From an uncultured Eubacteriales bacterium (GTDB lineage Bacteria > Bacillota > Clostridia > Christensenellales > Aristaeellaceae), in the NCBI GenBank assembly GCA_944353735.1, contig CALVPU010000252.1, positions 1 through 13,909 on the forward strand: DNA of 13,909 bases, in the 5' to 3' direction. A program made the position numbers and the translations under genes. Shown here in pieces: positions 1 to 6,239 of the stretch. Under the pieces are notes generated by a model that made no database searches, was not told the DNA's origin, and saw nothing but the letters and a program-made list of their open reading frames with translations. The first letter of the stretch is position 1. Every line of letters begins with the position of its first letter.

Positions 1-181
1 CGATGCAGTCGAGGTAGTTACGGTCGACCGCTTCGGCAGGGTCGTCGGGAATGCGCGTGAGGTTGAACGACGCGTTCGCGCTGCGCAAAAGCTCGTGATA
101 GGCGGCGAACTGCTCCGCCTGCACGCGGGTCATGGCGACGCCCATCGCGGCGGCGGACGAAATCAGGCGCGTTTCCAGCAT
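1..181 (-). CDS. rsmG: 16S rRNA (guanine-N7) methyltransferase RsmG, N-terminal part only
   Basis: RsmG (GidB) methylates N7 of G527 in 16S rRNA using S-adenosylmethionine. Only the first 60 codons lie in the window; the gene runs off the left edge, so the Rossmann methyltransferase core is not visible. The assignment rests on the N-terminal RsmG signature: an amphipathic helix (QFAAYHELLRSANASFNLT, about residues 24-42) leading into the F/MNLT-I-D motif, then NYLDCI at 55-60, which matches the family's HFLDSL-like motif. The ATG at 181 is preceded by AAGGAAGG at good spacing. It starts 45 nt after the stop of the PHP gene and is probably co-transcribed with it. In many Firmicutes rsmG follows mnmG near the replication origin; here the upstream gene is a PHP phosphoesterase, so that context is not conserved. 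Confidence 0.82.
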   Translation of the reverse strand, partial: MLETRLISSAAAMGVAMTRVQAEQFAAYHELLRSANASFNLTRIPDDPAEAVDRNYLDCI

Positions 182-226
182 GGCGTGACCTTCCTTTCGT
201 TCTCTGCTCGCCCACGGCGGGCGCGC

Positions 227-892
227 TCAGGATTCGATGCGCTCAAAGCGCCCGCCGCGCAGGCATTCGAGCAGCGCCGCACCGCAGTCCGCGTCAGCGA
301 CAACGCCGCCGCGCGCGATGTCCTCGAGTTGGTGATAGTCGCTGCCGGCGGTGCGGATCAGGTGCGGATGCGCCTCGGCAAACGCGAGCGTCCAGTCATT
401 GTGGTTGTCGTGGCGGGGATTTCCGTTGTACACCTCGACGCCGTCGAGCAGCGCGGGGTCGGCGGGATGGCAGGCTTCCTTTCCGCCGCGGTTCGGATGC
501 GCCTGCACCAGCAGCGCGCCATAGCGCCGGCACAGCGCGTGCAGCGCCGCAAGGTCGAGCCGGTACAGCTGCGGGTTCTCGAGCACAAATCGCGGCGAAG
601 CGCCGTAGATCAGATAGTCGTTGTCGCTGTCGGGCAGGCGCGCTTCCAGGCCGAACAGCACGCGCACGCCCAGCCGGTCGCCCGCAGCCTTCGCGCGCTC
701 GTAACCGTGCAGCCACGCGCGCACGCGCTCGACCGCGTCTCCGGGGAAGCACTCGACGTTTCCGGGTTCAAAATGGTCCGTAATCACGATGCCGCCGTAG
801 CCCGCCCGGGCATGCTCGGCGACGACATCCTCCGCGTCCACGCATCCGCAGTGGCTGGACTGCGCGGTGTGGGCATGCAGTTCCCATTTCAT
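227..892 (-). CDS. PHP-domain metallo-phosphoesterase (histidinol-phosphatase-like)
   Basis: This 221-residue protein is a single PHP domain, a TIM-barrel-like metal-dependent phosphoesterase fold. All metal-ligand motifs are visible in order: HAHT (H6, H8), ITDH (D39, H40), GLE (E83), QAHPNRGG (H132) and GSDYH (D185, H187), so it should be catalytically competent. It is shorter than classic HisK histidinol phosphatases and has no histidine-biosynthesis neighbours, so the substrate is unknown; a small phosphate ester or nucleotide is the safest expectation. The ATG at 892 follows AAAGGCGG with about 9 nt spacing, a moderate ribosome binding site. A sigma-A-like promoter at 935-963 gives it its own transcript, which should continue into rsmG. 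It is not closely similar to the other PHP protein in this window (12683-13597). Confidence 0.88.
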   Translation of the reverse strand: MKWELHAHTAQSSHCGCVDAEDVVAEHARAGYGGIVITDHFEPGNVECFPGDAVERVRAWLHGYERAKAAGDRLGVRVLFGLEARLPDSDNDYLIYGASPRFVLENPQLYRLDLAALHALCRRYGALLVQAHPNRGGKEACHPADPALLDGVEVYNGNPRHDNHNDWTLAFAEAHPHLIRTAGSDYHQLEDIARGGVVADADCGAALLECLRGGRFERIES

Positions 893-934
893 CTCTTGTA
901 TCCGCCTTTCCGCCGCACCTTGCGCGGCGAGAAC

Positions 935-963
935 ATTCTATCACGCCGCGCGGAAGCCGTCAA
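935..963 (-). promoter_or_regulatory. sigma-A-type promoter for the PHP gene and rsmG
   Basis: Reading on the minus strand, TTGACG (958-963) and TAGAAT (935-940) are separated by 17 nt, each one mismatch from consensus. Transcription should start near 928, giving a leader of about 36 nt. That leader begins with a small inverted repeat, CGCCGC/GCGGCG (911-916 and 924-929). Confidence 0.65.
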
Positions 964-1002
964 GCGCGAGGCGGGCGACGCGCAAAACGGGCGAAGCCAC
1001 GG

Positions 1003-1023
1003 ACAAACGCGGATACGTCCGCG
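1003..1023 (-). terminator. weak hairpin after the HD gene, possible terminator
   Basis: On the minus strand, just after the HD-gene stop, CGCGGA-CGTA-TCCGCG (1008-1023) forms a 6-bp stem with a 4-nt loop and is followed by TTTGT. The stem is short and the T-run is poor, so termination would be partial at best. Confidence 0.35.
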
Positions 1024-1025
1024 CG

Positions 1026-1685
1026 TCAGATCAGCTGCTGTTCGTTGATGATGAGCTTGAACTGCAGGTTGAGGCGCTCGGCGGCCTTGCGGCAGAGCAC
1101 CATGCGCGTCAGGAAAATCTCGAAGTAATCCATCACCGAGCCGTAGTGCGTGTCGATGGTCAGCTTCAGCTTGATGATCGTGCGGTCCTCGTTGATCTTC
1201 AGCACGGACTTCTTCACGGAATAGTTCACGCGGTCGTGGATATCGAAGGTCGACTTGTCGCCGTTGCGCACGCGGCTGCGGCGCACGTCCGACTTGTCCG
1301 CGAGGATCAGCGCCGCAGAGATCGGGTTGACCGGAACGCCGGTGCCCTCGTCGTGGTTGCCGATCGCCGTGGCGACGGTGGCGACGTCGGCGGGATCCAT
1401 GCCCATGTCCGTCAACAGCTTGAACGCCATGATGGCGCCGCTCTGCGAATGGGCGATGCGGTTGATGAGGTTGCCGATGTCGTGCAGGTAGCCGGCGACC
1501 TTCGCCAGTTCGACGTCGTGCGCGGAATAGCCGAGCGTCTCGAGAATATACGCCGCCATCTCCGCCACATGACAGACGTGCGCGAAGGAGTGCTCCGTAT
1601 AGCCCAGCGCCTGCAGCGACTCGTCCGCCTTGGTGATGTAGGCGCGAATCGCGTCGTTCTGCTTCAGTTCTTCAAATGTCACCAT
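1026..1685 (-). CDS. HD-domain phosphohydrolase
   Basis: A 219-residue cytoplasmic HD-superfamily protein. The conserved metal-binding residues are present: H32 and H36 (EHSFAHV), the HD doublet H68-D69 (AGYLHDIGN), H111 (IGNHDEGTG) and D130 (ILADKSDVRRSRVR). Such proteins hydrolyse phosphate bonds in nucleotides or second messengers. The LADKSDV-RSRVR signature is typical of a stand-alone clostridial HD family with no settled substrate, so no specific reaction is claimed. I chose ATG 1685 because it is preceded by GAAGGGATGG; the open frame extends 49 codons upstream, but that stretch has no protein-like character. The residues after about 145 form a poorly characterised C-terminal domain (KSVLKINEDRTIIKLKLTID). 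No convincing sigma-A promoter was seen upstream on this strand. Confidence 0.85.
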   Translation of the reverse strand: MVTFEELKQNDAIRAYITKADESLQALGYTEHSFAHVCHVAEMAAYILETLGYSAHDVELAKVAGYLHDIGNLINRIAHSQSGAIMAFKLLTDMGMDPADVATVATAIGNHDEGTGVPVNPISAALILADKSDVRRSRVRNGDKSTFDIHDRVNYSVKKSVLKINEDRTIIKLKLTIDTHYGSVMDYFEIFLTRMVLCRKAAERLNLQFKLIINEQQLI

Positions 1686-1734
1686 GCTCGTCCATCCCTT
1701 CTGTGTGTTTTTTGACAGAAATCCGCGCCGGCGC

Positions 1735-1763
1735 TTGCAAACGGGCGCGCATTGCGGTACAAT
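1735..1763 (+). promoter_or_regulatory. orphan sigma-A-like promoter facing rightwards
   Basis: TTGCAA (1735-1740) and TACAAT (1758-1763) are separated by exactly 17 nt. No coding region starts until 2095, so a transcript from here would carry a leader of about 325 nt, would encode an unannotated RNA, or would not exist. Confidence 0.35.
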
Positions 1764-2021
1764 AGAGCGGTAGACGCCGTCCGCCGCACCGGAACGCTGC
1801 GGCACGCGATATTTTCCGGCGCGTGCCGGCAATTCGAGCCCGGTTCGCAGGCGCGGCGCCCAAGAATATCATACAACGAATTTGTCCGCATGATGTCATA
1901 TCTGTGTTAAATGTTATCGCCGCACCGCAGCAGGGCCCGCCTTTGCGCAGAGAGAATCGCCTTGCGCGCAGCGCGCGGCGCAAAAAGCGCTCGGATTTTC
2001 AAAAAATTGATGGAGTGGGAC

Positions 2022-2050
2022 TTGCGCACCGCGTCAAATCCGTGTATGAT
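2022..2050 (+). promoter_or_regulatory. probable promoter of the PH-like membrane protein gene
   Basis: TTGCGC (2022-2027) and TATGAT (2045-2050) are separated by 17 nt. The start site would be near 2057, about 38 nt before the GTG start codon. The same TTGCGC -35 recurs at two other promoters in the window. Confidence 0.5.
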
Positions 2051-2094
2051 AGAGAGGATACGACAGATGCCGCGTGCATGAGGAGGATGCAACC

Positions 2095-2667
2095 GTGAAC
2101 AACCGGAACAAGAGCGCGAACCCTGAACTTCGCCCCGGCGAAGAGGTGGTCTGGACGGGATGCCCCAGCGAGGAGAAATTTTATGGAAGGGCGGACCGCG
2201 TGCTCGTGCCGCTGTCGCTGCTCGCGCTGATGCTCAGCGCGCTCTACGCCGTGCTGATGGTGACGTCCATCGCGTGGCGCGGATTCTCCATGCACCACGT
2301 CATCGAGTTCATCCTGTTGCTGATCGGCGGCGGATTCTCCGTGTACTGCTACTTTGTCCGCTTCTCCACCAAGCGCCAGATGAAGGCGGACCTGATCTAC
2401 GGCGTGACGAGCGACGGACGGGTGTTCATCCGCGACCAGGGCGCGCGCCGGCTGTATGCCTTTGAGGGCGACCAGCTCAAGGACGCTTGGATCTCCGAGG
2501 TCGACAGGCACGGCGTTGGCACGATCTACCTCGGGCGCAGGACGTTCGCCAACCTGCTGGACAATACCGGCATGGACCTGTTCAGTCCCGACGCCGGCAT
2601 GCACGAGGCGCTTTACGACATCCCCGACTGCAAGAAGGTCTATAAGCTGATCAAGCGCGCTCGGTGA
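2095..2667 (+). CDS. two-TM membrane protein with probable bacterial PH-like domain
   Basis: A 190-residue protein of unknown specific function. The N-terminus carries RPGEEVVWTGCPSEEKFY (residues 13-30), the PGE-x-W-G-P pattern common at the start of bacterial PH-domain (bPH/DUF304-like) membrane proteins. Two hydrophobic segments follow (about 36-58 and 69-89), then a soluble beta-rich region beginning IYGVTSDGRVFIRDQ (101-115) that resembles the PH-like part. The ending (YDIPDCKKVYKLIKRA) fits the same broad group. I chose GTG 2095 because AGGAGG (2081-2086) sits 8 nt upstream; an in-frame GTG at 2074 lies before that ribosome binding site and would be wrong. It is a single-gene transcript bounded by a promoter at 2022 and a terminator at 2798. 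The domain call is from sequence pattern only. Confidence 0.7.
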   Translation: MNNRNKSANPELRPGEEVVWTGCPSEEKFYGRADRVLVPLSLLALMLSALYAVLMVTSIAWRGFSMHHVIEFILLLIGGGFSVYCYFVRFSTKRQMKADLIYGVTSDGRVFIRDQGARRLYAFEGDQLKDAWISEVDRHGVGTIYLGRRTFANLLDNTGMDLFSPDAGMHEALYDIPDCKKVYKLIKRAR

Positions 2668-2797
2668 GCCGCCGCAGAGCGCCGAGAAAGCCCGCAAGCC
2701 GAGGAAGCCAGCGCCGCTGGCAAAGGATGCAACGACCGCATCTGATTTTCAGGTCCTGGGTGCTTTTTGACCACCGGGGTCTCATCCGCACGTTGAA

Positions 2798-2840
2798 CGC
2801 CCCGCTTCCGTGCTGTCGGAAGCGGGGCGCCGTTGTTTTT
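2798..2840 (+). terminator. rho-independent terminator of the PH-like gene
   Basis: A perfect 13-bp stem, CGCCCCGCTTCCG (2798-2810) with CGGAAGCGGGGCG (2817-2829), has a 6-nt loop and is followed by a T-rich tract ending in TTTTT at 2840. The 130 nt between the stop codon at 2667 and this stem contain nothing recognisable beyond a short CCAGC-GCC-GCTGG hairpin. Confidence 0.9.
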
Positions 2841-2841
2841 G

Positions 2842-2871
2842 GGGAAGGGGCGCGTCACGCGCCCCTTTCCC
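2842..2871 (-). terminator. second hairpin in the convergent region, downstream of mazF
   Basis: A 10-bp stem, AAGGGGCGCG (2845-2854) with CGCGCCCCTT (2858-2867), has a 3-nt loop and a bulged GGG/CCC extension. It sits 20 nt beyond the mazF stop and could end the minus-strand transcript, but it lacks a T-run on either strand, so the role is tentative. Confidence 0.35.
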
Positions 2872-2891
2872 ATCTTCCGTATCGCCTGTGC

Positions 2892-3230
2892 TCATACGCC
2901 CAGCGAGATCCTCAGCGCGTCGCCGACGCGCTCCATCACTTCCGGCTTCAGCGTGCCGATGCGCTCGCGCAGCCGGCGCTTGTCGAGCGTGCGGATCTGT
3001 TCTGCAAGGATCACGCTGTCCTTCTGAAGTCCGGTGCCCTCCGCTGCCACGGGGACGTGGGTGGGCAGGCGGGCCTTGTTGACCTGTCCGGTGATGGCGA
3101 GGACAATCACCGTGGGGCTGTACCGGTTCCCGACGTCGTTTTGAATGACCAACACGGGGCGGATGCCTCCCTGCTCCGATCCGACGACGGGGTCGAGACA
3201 GGCGCTGAACAAGTCTCCCCTCGAAATCAT
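2892..3230 (-). CDS. mazF: MazF/PemK-family endoribonuclease toxin (EndoA-like)
   Basis: A 112-residue MazF toxin of the Firmicute EndoA (NdoA) type, a sequence-specific single-strand mRNA endoribonuclease. The N-terminal block SRGDLFSACLDPVVGSEQ (3-20), followed by GGIRPVLVIQNDVGN, is nearly the B. subtilis sequence. The catalytic pair, Arg25 and Thr48 in B. subtilis, corresponds to R24 and T47 here (this protein is one residue shorter at the N-terminus), so it should be active. DSVILAEQIRTLDKRRL (71-87) is also typical. I chose ATG 3230 because GGAG (3240-3243) lies 9 nt upstream and because the family starts here; a longer frame to 3320 adds 30 residues unlike any MazF. In Firmicutes the gene usually follows an antitoxin gene (ndoAI, often near alr). 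Here the preceding gene is ypeB, and no antitoxin frame exists in the 91-nt gap. Confidence 0.93.
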   Translation of the reverse strand: MISRGDLFSACLDPVVGSEQGGIRPVLVIQNDVGNRYSPTVIVLAITGQVNKARLPTHVPVAAEGTGLQKDSVILAEQIRTLDKRRLRERIGTLKPEVMERVGDALRISLGV

Positions 3231-3239
3231 GGGATCACG

Positions 3240-3272
3240 CTCCGCATAGATGGTCTGATGCAACCTATGCGG
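3240..3272 (-). promoter_or_regulatory. inverted repeat over the mazF ribosome binding site
   Basis: A perfect 8-bp inverted repeat, CCGCATAG (3242-3249) and CTATGCGG (3265-3272), with a 15-nt spacer sits directly before mazF. On the mRNA the downstream arm ends in the first two bases of the GGAG ribosome binding site (3240-3243). It could be a protein operator or an RNA hairpin that limits translation. Confidence 0.5.
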
Positions 3273-3321
3273 ATGCGCGTTTCCGCGTGCGCGGACGGGC
3301 GCCTGAACCATTTCCGTCACC

Positions 3322-4647
3322 TCACATCACCAGCGTTCCGCCGCCGTCGCTGACCACCTGCATCAGCTCGCGCTCGGCGCCGGTCTGGGCGTCGATGTAC
3401 GACAGGAACGTGTCTGCGCCGTCGGTGGCGCGAATCTCATAGCACAGTGCCTCGCCGCTCCCTACGGGAATCACGCACAGCCGCGTGGACAGCGATCTGA
3501 GCTGCGCGCCCAGCCGCGCGGCGGCTTCGTCCGCCGTCAGCGCCGGTTCCGGCAGCTCGCGCGCGACGTGGTTGCGCAGGTAATTGCCCGTCTCCAGCCC
3601 GACGATTGTGCCGTCGCGCATGGAAACCTGCACCTTGACCAGATCGGGATAGAGCGTCACGCCGTCCTGCACCGCGGCATAGTTGACCGTGAGGATGCCG
3701 TCGAAGCGGCTGTAATAGCTCATCTCCATCGGTCCGAAGCCTCGCTCCACGAGGAACGCGCGCGCGGTGTCGAGCAGTTCCTCCGCGGTATAGCGCGCCT
3801 CGGTCACGTCGGCGTCGGACAGCGCATAGAGTACCCGCCCGCCCTGCTTGGTCACACCGGCGGAAATCGGATAGCCGTGCGACGTCAGTTCGAATTCATA
3901 CGTCTCCACGGGCGCGCTGGCTTCGCCGACGAGGCGGATGTCCTCCGCGCCGTCAAAGAACGCCGCCAGATTCGCCTGCGCCTGTTCCGCCGAGACCGTC
4001 TCAAGTCCCTCGAGCGCCTTGAACGCGCCGCCCTGCGCGCCGTCGGAGAACGGTCCGTCGTAGAGCAGCGTCGGATATTCGCCCGCCGGGCTGCTCAGCG
4101 GATAGAGGCTCTCCACGCCCGCCGCCGAACTCCCGTCGAGCGCGACCTCGCCGCGCTCCACGCGCTCGAGCAGCGCCGCCATCTCGCCGGAGAACTGCGC
4201 CGCGCGCTCGGACAGCGCCGCAATCGTCGCGTAGTCCGCATCGCCGATGGCGCCGCCGGACGCGAGTCGCACGGACAGCGTCTCGGCAAAGTCGCCCGCC
4301 TGGTTGATGAACTTGATCGTCGAGGCGATCGCCTCCTCGCCCATGGGCAGCATCGCCAGATTGCCCGACGCGCCCTGCGACTCGCGGGCAATCTCGCCCA
4401 GCAGCCGCTGAATCTGACCCGCTTCGCTGGCAACCTGCAGCTTGCGCAGATTGACGCCCATGGCCTCGGTCAGCTCACAGGTCTCGTAAAACGCCTTCTG
4501 GACCGCGGCGCTGACGCGCGCCTGCGCTTCGTCAAGCTGTGACGCCAGCCCCCATCCCGTGGCGGCGAACGCCAGTGCCAGCGCGCCCAGCGCCGCCGCC
4601 AACGCCTTGAATCCGCCGCGCGCGGCAAATTTTGCCTTGCCCTGCAT
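3322..4647 (-). CDS. ypeB: germination protein YpeB
   Basis: YpeB is the partner that localises and stabilises the cortex-lytic enzyme SleB in the spore, on the inner membrane and integument. This 441-residue protein has the family's usual length and layout. There is one N-terminal transmembrane segment (about 13-35), a helical region rich in Ala/Glu/Gln (about 36-165), then the YpeB hallmark YPTLLYDGPFSD (191-202), followed by PepSY-like repeats through the C-terminal half (for example FELTSHGYPISAGVTKQGG, and VNYAAVQDGVTLYPDLVKV). ATG 4647 is preceded by GAGGAGGG at ideal spacing. It begins only 12 nt after the sleB stop, so the two are co-transcribed, as in most spore formers. No broken motifs were seen. 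Confidence 0.95.
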   Translation of the reverse strand: MQGKAKFAARGGFKALAAALGALALAFAATGWGLASQLDEAQARVSAAVQKAFYETCELTEAMGVNLRKLQVASEAGQIQRLLGEIARESQGASGNLAMLPMGEEAIASTIKFINQAGDFAETLSVRLASGGAIGDADYATIAALSERAAQFSGEMAALLERVERGEVALDGSSAAGVESLYPLSSPAGEYPTLLYDGPFSDGAQGGAFKALEGLETVSAEQAQANLAAFFDGAEDIRLVGEASAPVETYEFELTSHGYPISAGVTKQGGRVLYALSDADVTEARYTAEELLDTARAFLVERGFGPMEMSYYSRFDGILTVNYAAVQDGVTLYPDLVKVQVSMRDGTIVGLETGNYLRNHVARELPEPALTADEAAARLGAQLRSLSTRLCVIPVGSGEALCYEIRATDGADTFLSYIDAQTGAERELMQVVSDGGGTLVM

Positions 4648-4659
4648 GCGCGTCCCTCC

Positions 4660-5343
4660 TCACGTGCAGAAATAATGACGGCCGATCACCGTCTGGACGG
4701 TGCGCGAGCGAATCCAGTCGTCCGTCGCGGTCTTGGGATTGTAGTAGTACAAGCAGCCGCCGGTCGGATCCCAGCCGTTGAGCGCGTCCAGCGCCGCGCG
4801 GATGGACGAGTTGTCGGGCGTGTTGTTGATGGAGCCGTTGTTGACGCAGGTAAAGGCGTTGCGCTGGTAGATCACGCCGGAGATCGTGTTGGGAAACGAT
4901 GCGCTCTCCACGCGGTTGAGCACCACCGCCGCCACGGCGACCTGTCCCTTGTACGGCTCGCCGCGCGCCTCGGCATAGACGAGCTTGGCGAGCAGGCGGT
5001 GGTCGGAGGAGACGATCGTCGCCGACGAGGACGCCTCCGCCGCGGACGATCCGCCCAGCGTCACGCCCAGCGCCGCCGCGGTCTCCGCGCCGACGCGCCC
5101 GTCCACCGCCAATCCATTGCGTTCCTGAAACCACTCCACCGCATCGCGCGTCGCCTCGCCGTAGCGTCCGTCCGCCGAGCCGGACATGTAACCGTACTGG
5201 ATCAGCCGCTGCTGCACCCGGGTCACGTCCTCGCCGCGCGAGCCGACTTCGAGGATCGTCGCCGCGCAGGCGTTCACGGGCATCGCCGCCACGAAAAACG
5301 CCGCCGCCAGCGCGCCGCAGAGCCAGCGCCTGCGCGCGCTCAT
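4660..5343 (-). CDS. sleB: spore cortex-lytic enzyme SleB
   Basis: SleB is a lytic transglycosylase that degrades muramic-lactam-containing spore cortex during germination. The 227-residue protein has a signal peptide (hydrophobic 9-28, likely cleavage after an Ala near 26-28), a peptidoglycan-binding domain of the PF01471 type (about 31-92: EVGSRGEDVTRVQQRL, then DGRYGEATRDAVEWFQ), a short Ser/Ala linker, and a hydrolase_2 (PF07486) catalytic domain (about 113-227). In YAEARGEPYKGQVAVAAVVL the E125 of AEARGE aligns with the catalytic glutamate. The C-terminal NGWDPTGGCLYYYNPKTA is typical. ATG 5343 overlaps the spoIIR stop as ATGA, so translation is likely coupled; a GGGGGGAT stretch upstream may act as the ribosome binding site. 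An in-frame upstream extension to 5436 lies inside spoIIR and is rejected. Confidence 0.96.
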   Translation of the reverse strand: MSARRRWLCGALAAAFFVAAMPVNACAATILEVGSRGEDVTRVQQRLIQYGYMSGSADGRYGEATRDAVEWFQERNGLAVDGRVGAETAAALGVTLGGSSAAEASSSATIVSSDHRLLAKLVYAEARGEPYKGQVAVAAVVLNRVESASFPNTISGVIYQRNAFTCVNNGSINNTPDNSSIRAALDALNGWDPTGGCLYYYNPKTATDDWIRSRTVQTVIGRHYFCT

Positions 5344-5903
5344 GCGCTCATCCCCCCGAACCATTGCGCAAACCACGCCGCCAGCGCGGAATGCCCGTCG
5401 CCGGCGCTGCACAGGGTCGGGAACAGCACGCACCACCAGTTCTGTCCCTCGCCCGCGCCGATCACCACGCGCAGGGCGCGGTATTCGCCCGCCGGCACGA
5501 CGACGCCGGCATACTTGCGCTCGGGGAAATCGAACATGCCCGTCTCAGCGCGAACTTCGTCGAGGCAGCCGTGCGCCCGCACGACCGCCGTCGCGGCGCG
5601 CTCAAAGTCGGATAGCGATTCGCTGAGCTGCGCATAGGCGCTCTCCGCATCCGGACAGTCCGCCAGCAGCGCCTGCGCCCGCGCGAGCACGGCGTCGCGC
5701 ACCTCGAGCTTCAGCGCCTGCGCCTCGGGCGAATCGTCCGCCGCGACCACGTGCAGCCGGACCAGTTCCTCCGCGCCGTCAGCCGCTTCCGCAATGCGCT
5801 CGTCGAGGCTCAGATAAGCGGTCTGCGCCTGCGCCGCGCCGGCGGACGGCGTCAGGAGCGCGAGCGCGCACAGCGCGCAAAAAAACCGACGAATCAATGT
5901 CAT
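5340..5903 (-). CDS. spoIIR: stage II sporulation protein R (pro-sigma-E processing signal)
   Basis: SpoIIR is made in the forespore and exported into the intermembrane space, where it activates SpoIIGA in the mother cell to cleave pro-sigma-E. The 187-residue protein has an N-terminal signal or anchor segment (about 5-25). The diagnostic SpoIIR blocks are all present: LVRLHVVAADDSPEAQALKL (47-66) with VRDAVL, the FPERKYAGVVVPAGEYRALR stretch (126-145), and VVIGAGEGQNWWCVLFPTLC (146-165). ATG 5903 follows GGAGGAGGGA at ideal spacing; the longer frame to 6086 has no such site. Its stop overlaps the sleB start by four bases. Linkage of spoIIR to sleB-ypeB is not the arrangement in B. subtilis, where they are separate loci. 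A candidate sigma-F promoter lies at 5933-5962. Confidence 0.96.
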   Translation of the reverse strand: MTLIRRFFCALCALALLTPSAGAAQAQTAYLSLDERIAEAADGAEELVRLHVVAADDSPEAQALKLEVRDAVLARAQALLADCPDAESAYAQLSESLSDFERAATAVVRAHGCLDEVRAETGMFDFPERKYAGVVVPAGEYRALRVVIGAGEGQNWWCVLFPTLCSAGDGHSALAAWFAQWFGGMSA

Positions 5904-5932
5904 TCCCTCCTCCGATTTCACGGGTTTGACTT

Positions 5933-5962
5933 TATCGTCGGCAGTTTGTGCCCAGGTTATGC
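5933..5962 (-). promoter_or_regulatory. candidate sigma-F (forespore) promoter before spoIIR
   Basis: On the minus strand, GCATA (5958-5962) matches the sigma-F/sigma-G -35 element. After a 15-nt spacer, GCCGACGATA (5933-5942) matches 8 of 10 positions of the sigma-F -10 pattern GGNNANAHTR. The predicted start, near 5926, lies about 23 nt before the ATG. No sigma-A promoter was seen here. spoIIR is a known sigma-F target, which supports the reading. Confidence 0.45.
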
Positions 5963-5973
5963 AGTTTTTTCGG

Positions 5974-5995
5974 AAAATCCGCGCTTTGCGGCGCG
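5974..5995 (-). terminator. weak terminator-like hairpin after the DUF6199-like gene
   Basis: On the minus strand, CGCGC (5991-5995) pairs with GCGCG (5980-5984) and is followed by GATTTT. It separates the patatin/small-protein transcript from the spoIIR promoter, but the stem is only 5 bp. Confidence 0.35.
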
Positions 5996-6006
5996 AACGG
6001 ACGCGT

Positions 6007-6207
6007 TCAGGATTCCGGCACGAGCAGCAGCGCCAGCTGGATGATTCCCATCGCCACGCACAGCATGCCGCAGAGGCGCAGACCATCTTCGTAATTGTTG
6101 GACGGGCCCTTCGCGCCGTCGGATTTCCAGCGCTCGCGCAGCCGCCAGTACAATTCGGGCTTTTTGATCATGAGTACGCCCGCTGCGATGAAGAGCGCGG
6201 CATAGAT
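6007..6207 (-). CDS. small membrane protein, DUF6199-like; start codon unresolved
   Basis: The frame reads KGIYAALFIAAGVLMIKKPE, then LYWRLRERWKSDGAKGPSNN, then a second hydrophobic segment CGMLCVAMGIIQLALLLVPE and a stop. Two TM segments around a KPELYW-W-KSDGA-PSN linker match small DUF6199-type membrane proteins of Firmicutes, which have no known function. The start is the problem. The only in-frame ATG before the linker (6169-6171) removes the first TM segment; upstream, the codons after the strong GGAGGAGAGG site include only ATC (6205-6207) or a distant CTG as possible starts. The end given here uses ATC as a placeholder. The sequence ATCTATGCCGCG suggests that a single lost base could have removed a normal ATG. 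It begins about 32 nt after the patatin stop and is probably in the same transcript. Confidence 0.6.
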   Translation of the reverse strand: MYAALFIAAGVLMIKKPELYWRLRERWKSDGAKGPSNNYEDGLRLCGMLCVAMGIIQLALLLVPES

Positions 6208-6239
6208 TCCCTTCTGGGCCCCTCTCCTCCCGCCTCCCT

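Larger units (their letters stand above)
1686..2094. other. 409-nt divergent intergenic region with no supported gene
   Basis: This stretch separates the divergent HD gene and the PH-like gene. Open frames exist on both strands (for example plus 1823-2098), but their compositions are arginine/alanine-rich and lack ribosome binding sites, so I call none. It contains an AT-richer island at about 1863-1918, a candidate plus-strand promoter at 1735-1763 and the likely PH-gene promoter at 2022-2050. A GC-rich inverted repeat (TTGCGC/GCGCAA) lies at about 1962-1983. Confidence 0.5.

Noticed and set aside
95..1048. A 317-codon plus-strand open frame over rsmG and PHP
   Set aside because: It is antisense to genes with intact catalytic motifs and has no ribosome binding site.
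1820..1850. A TTCGAGCCC stretch resembling a tRNA T-arm
   Set aside because: The flanking bases do not form a 5-bp T-stem and no acceptor, D or anticodon arms can be drawn around it on either strand.
1823..2098. A 91-codon plus-strand open frame as a small gene before the PH-like gene
   Set aside because: It has no ribosome binding site, crosses the likely PH-gene promoter and ends inside that gene's start region.
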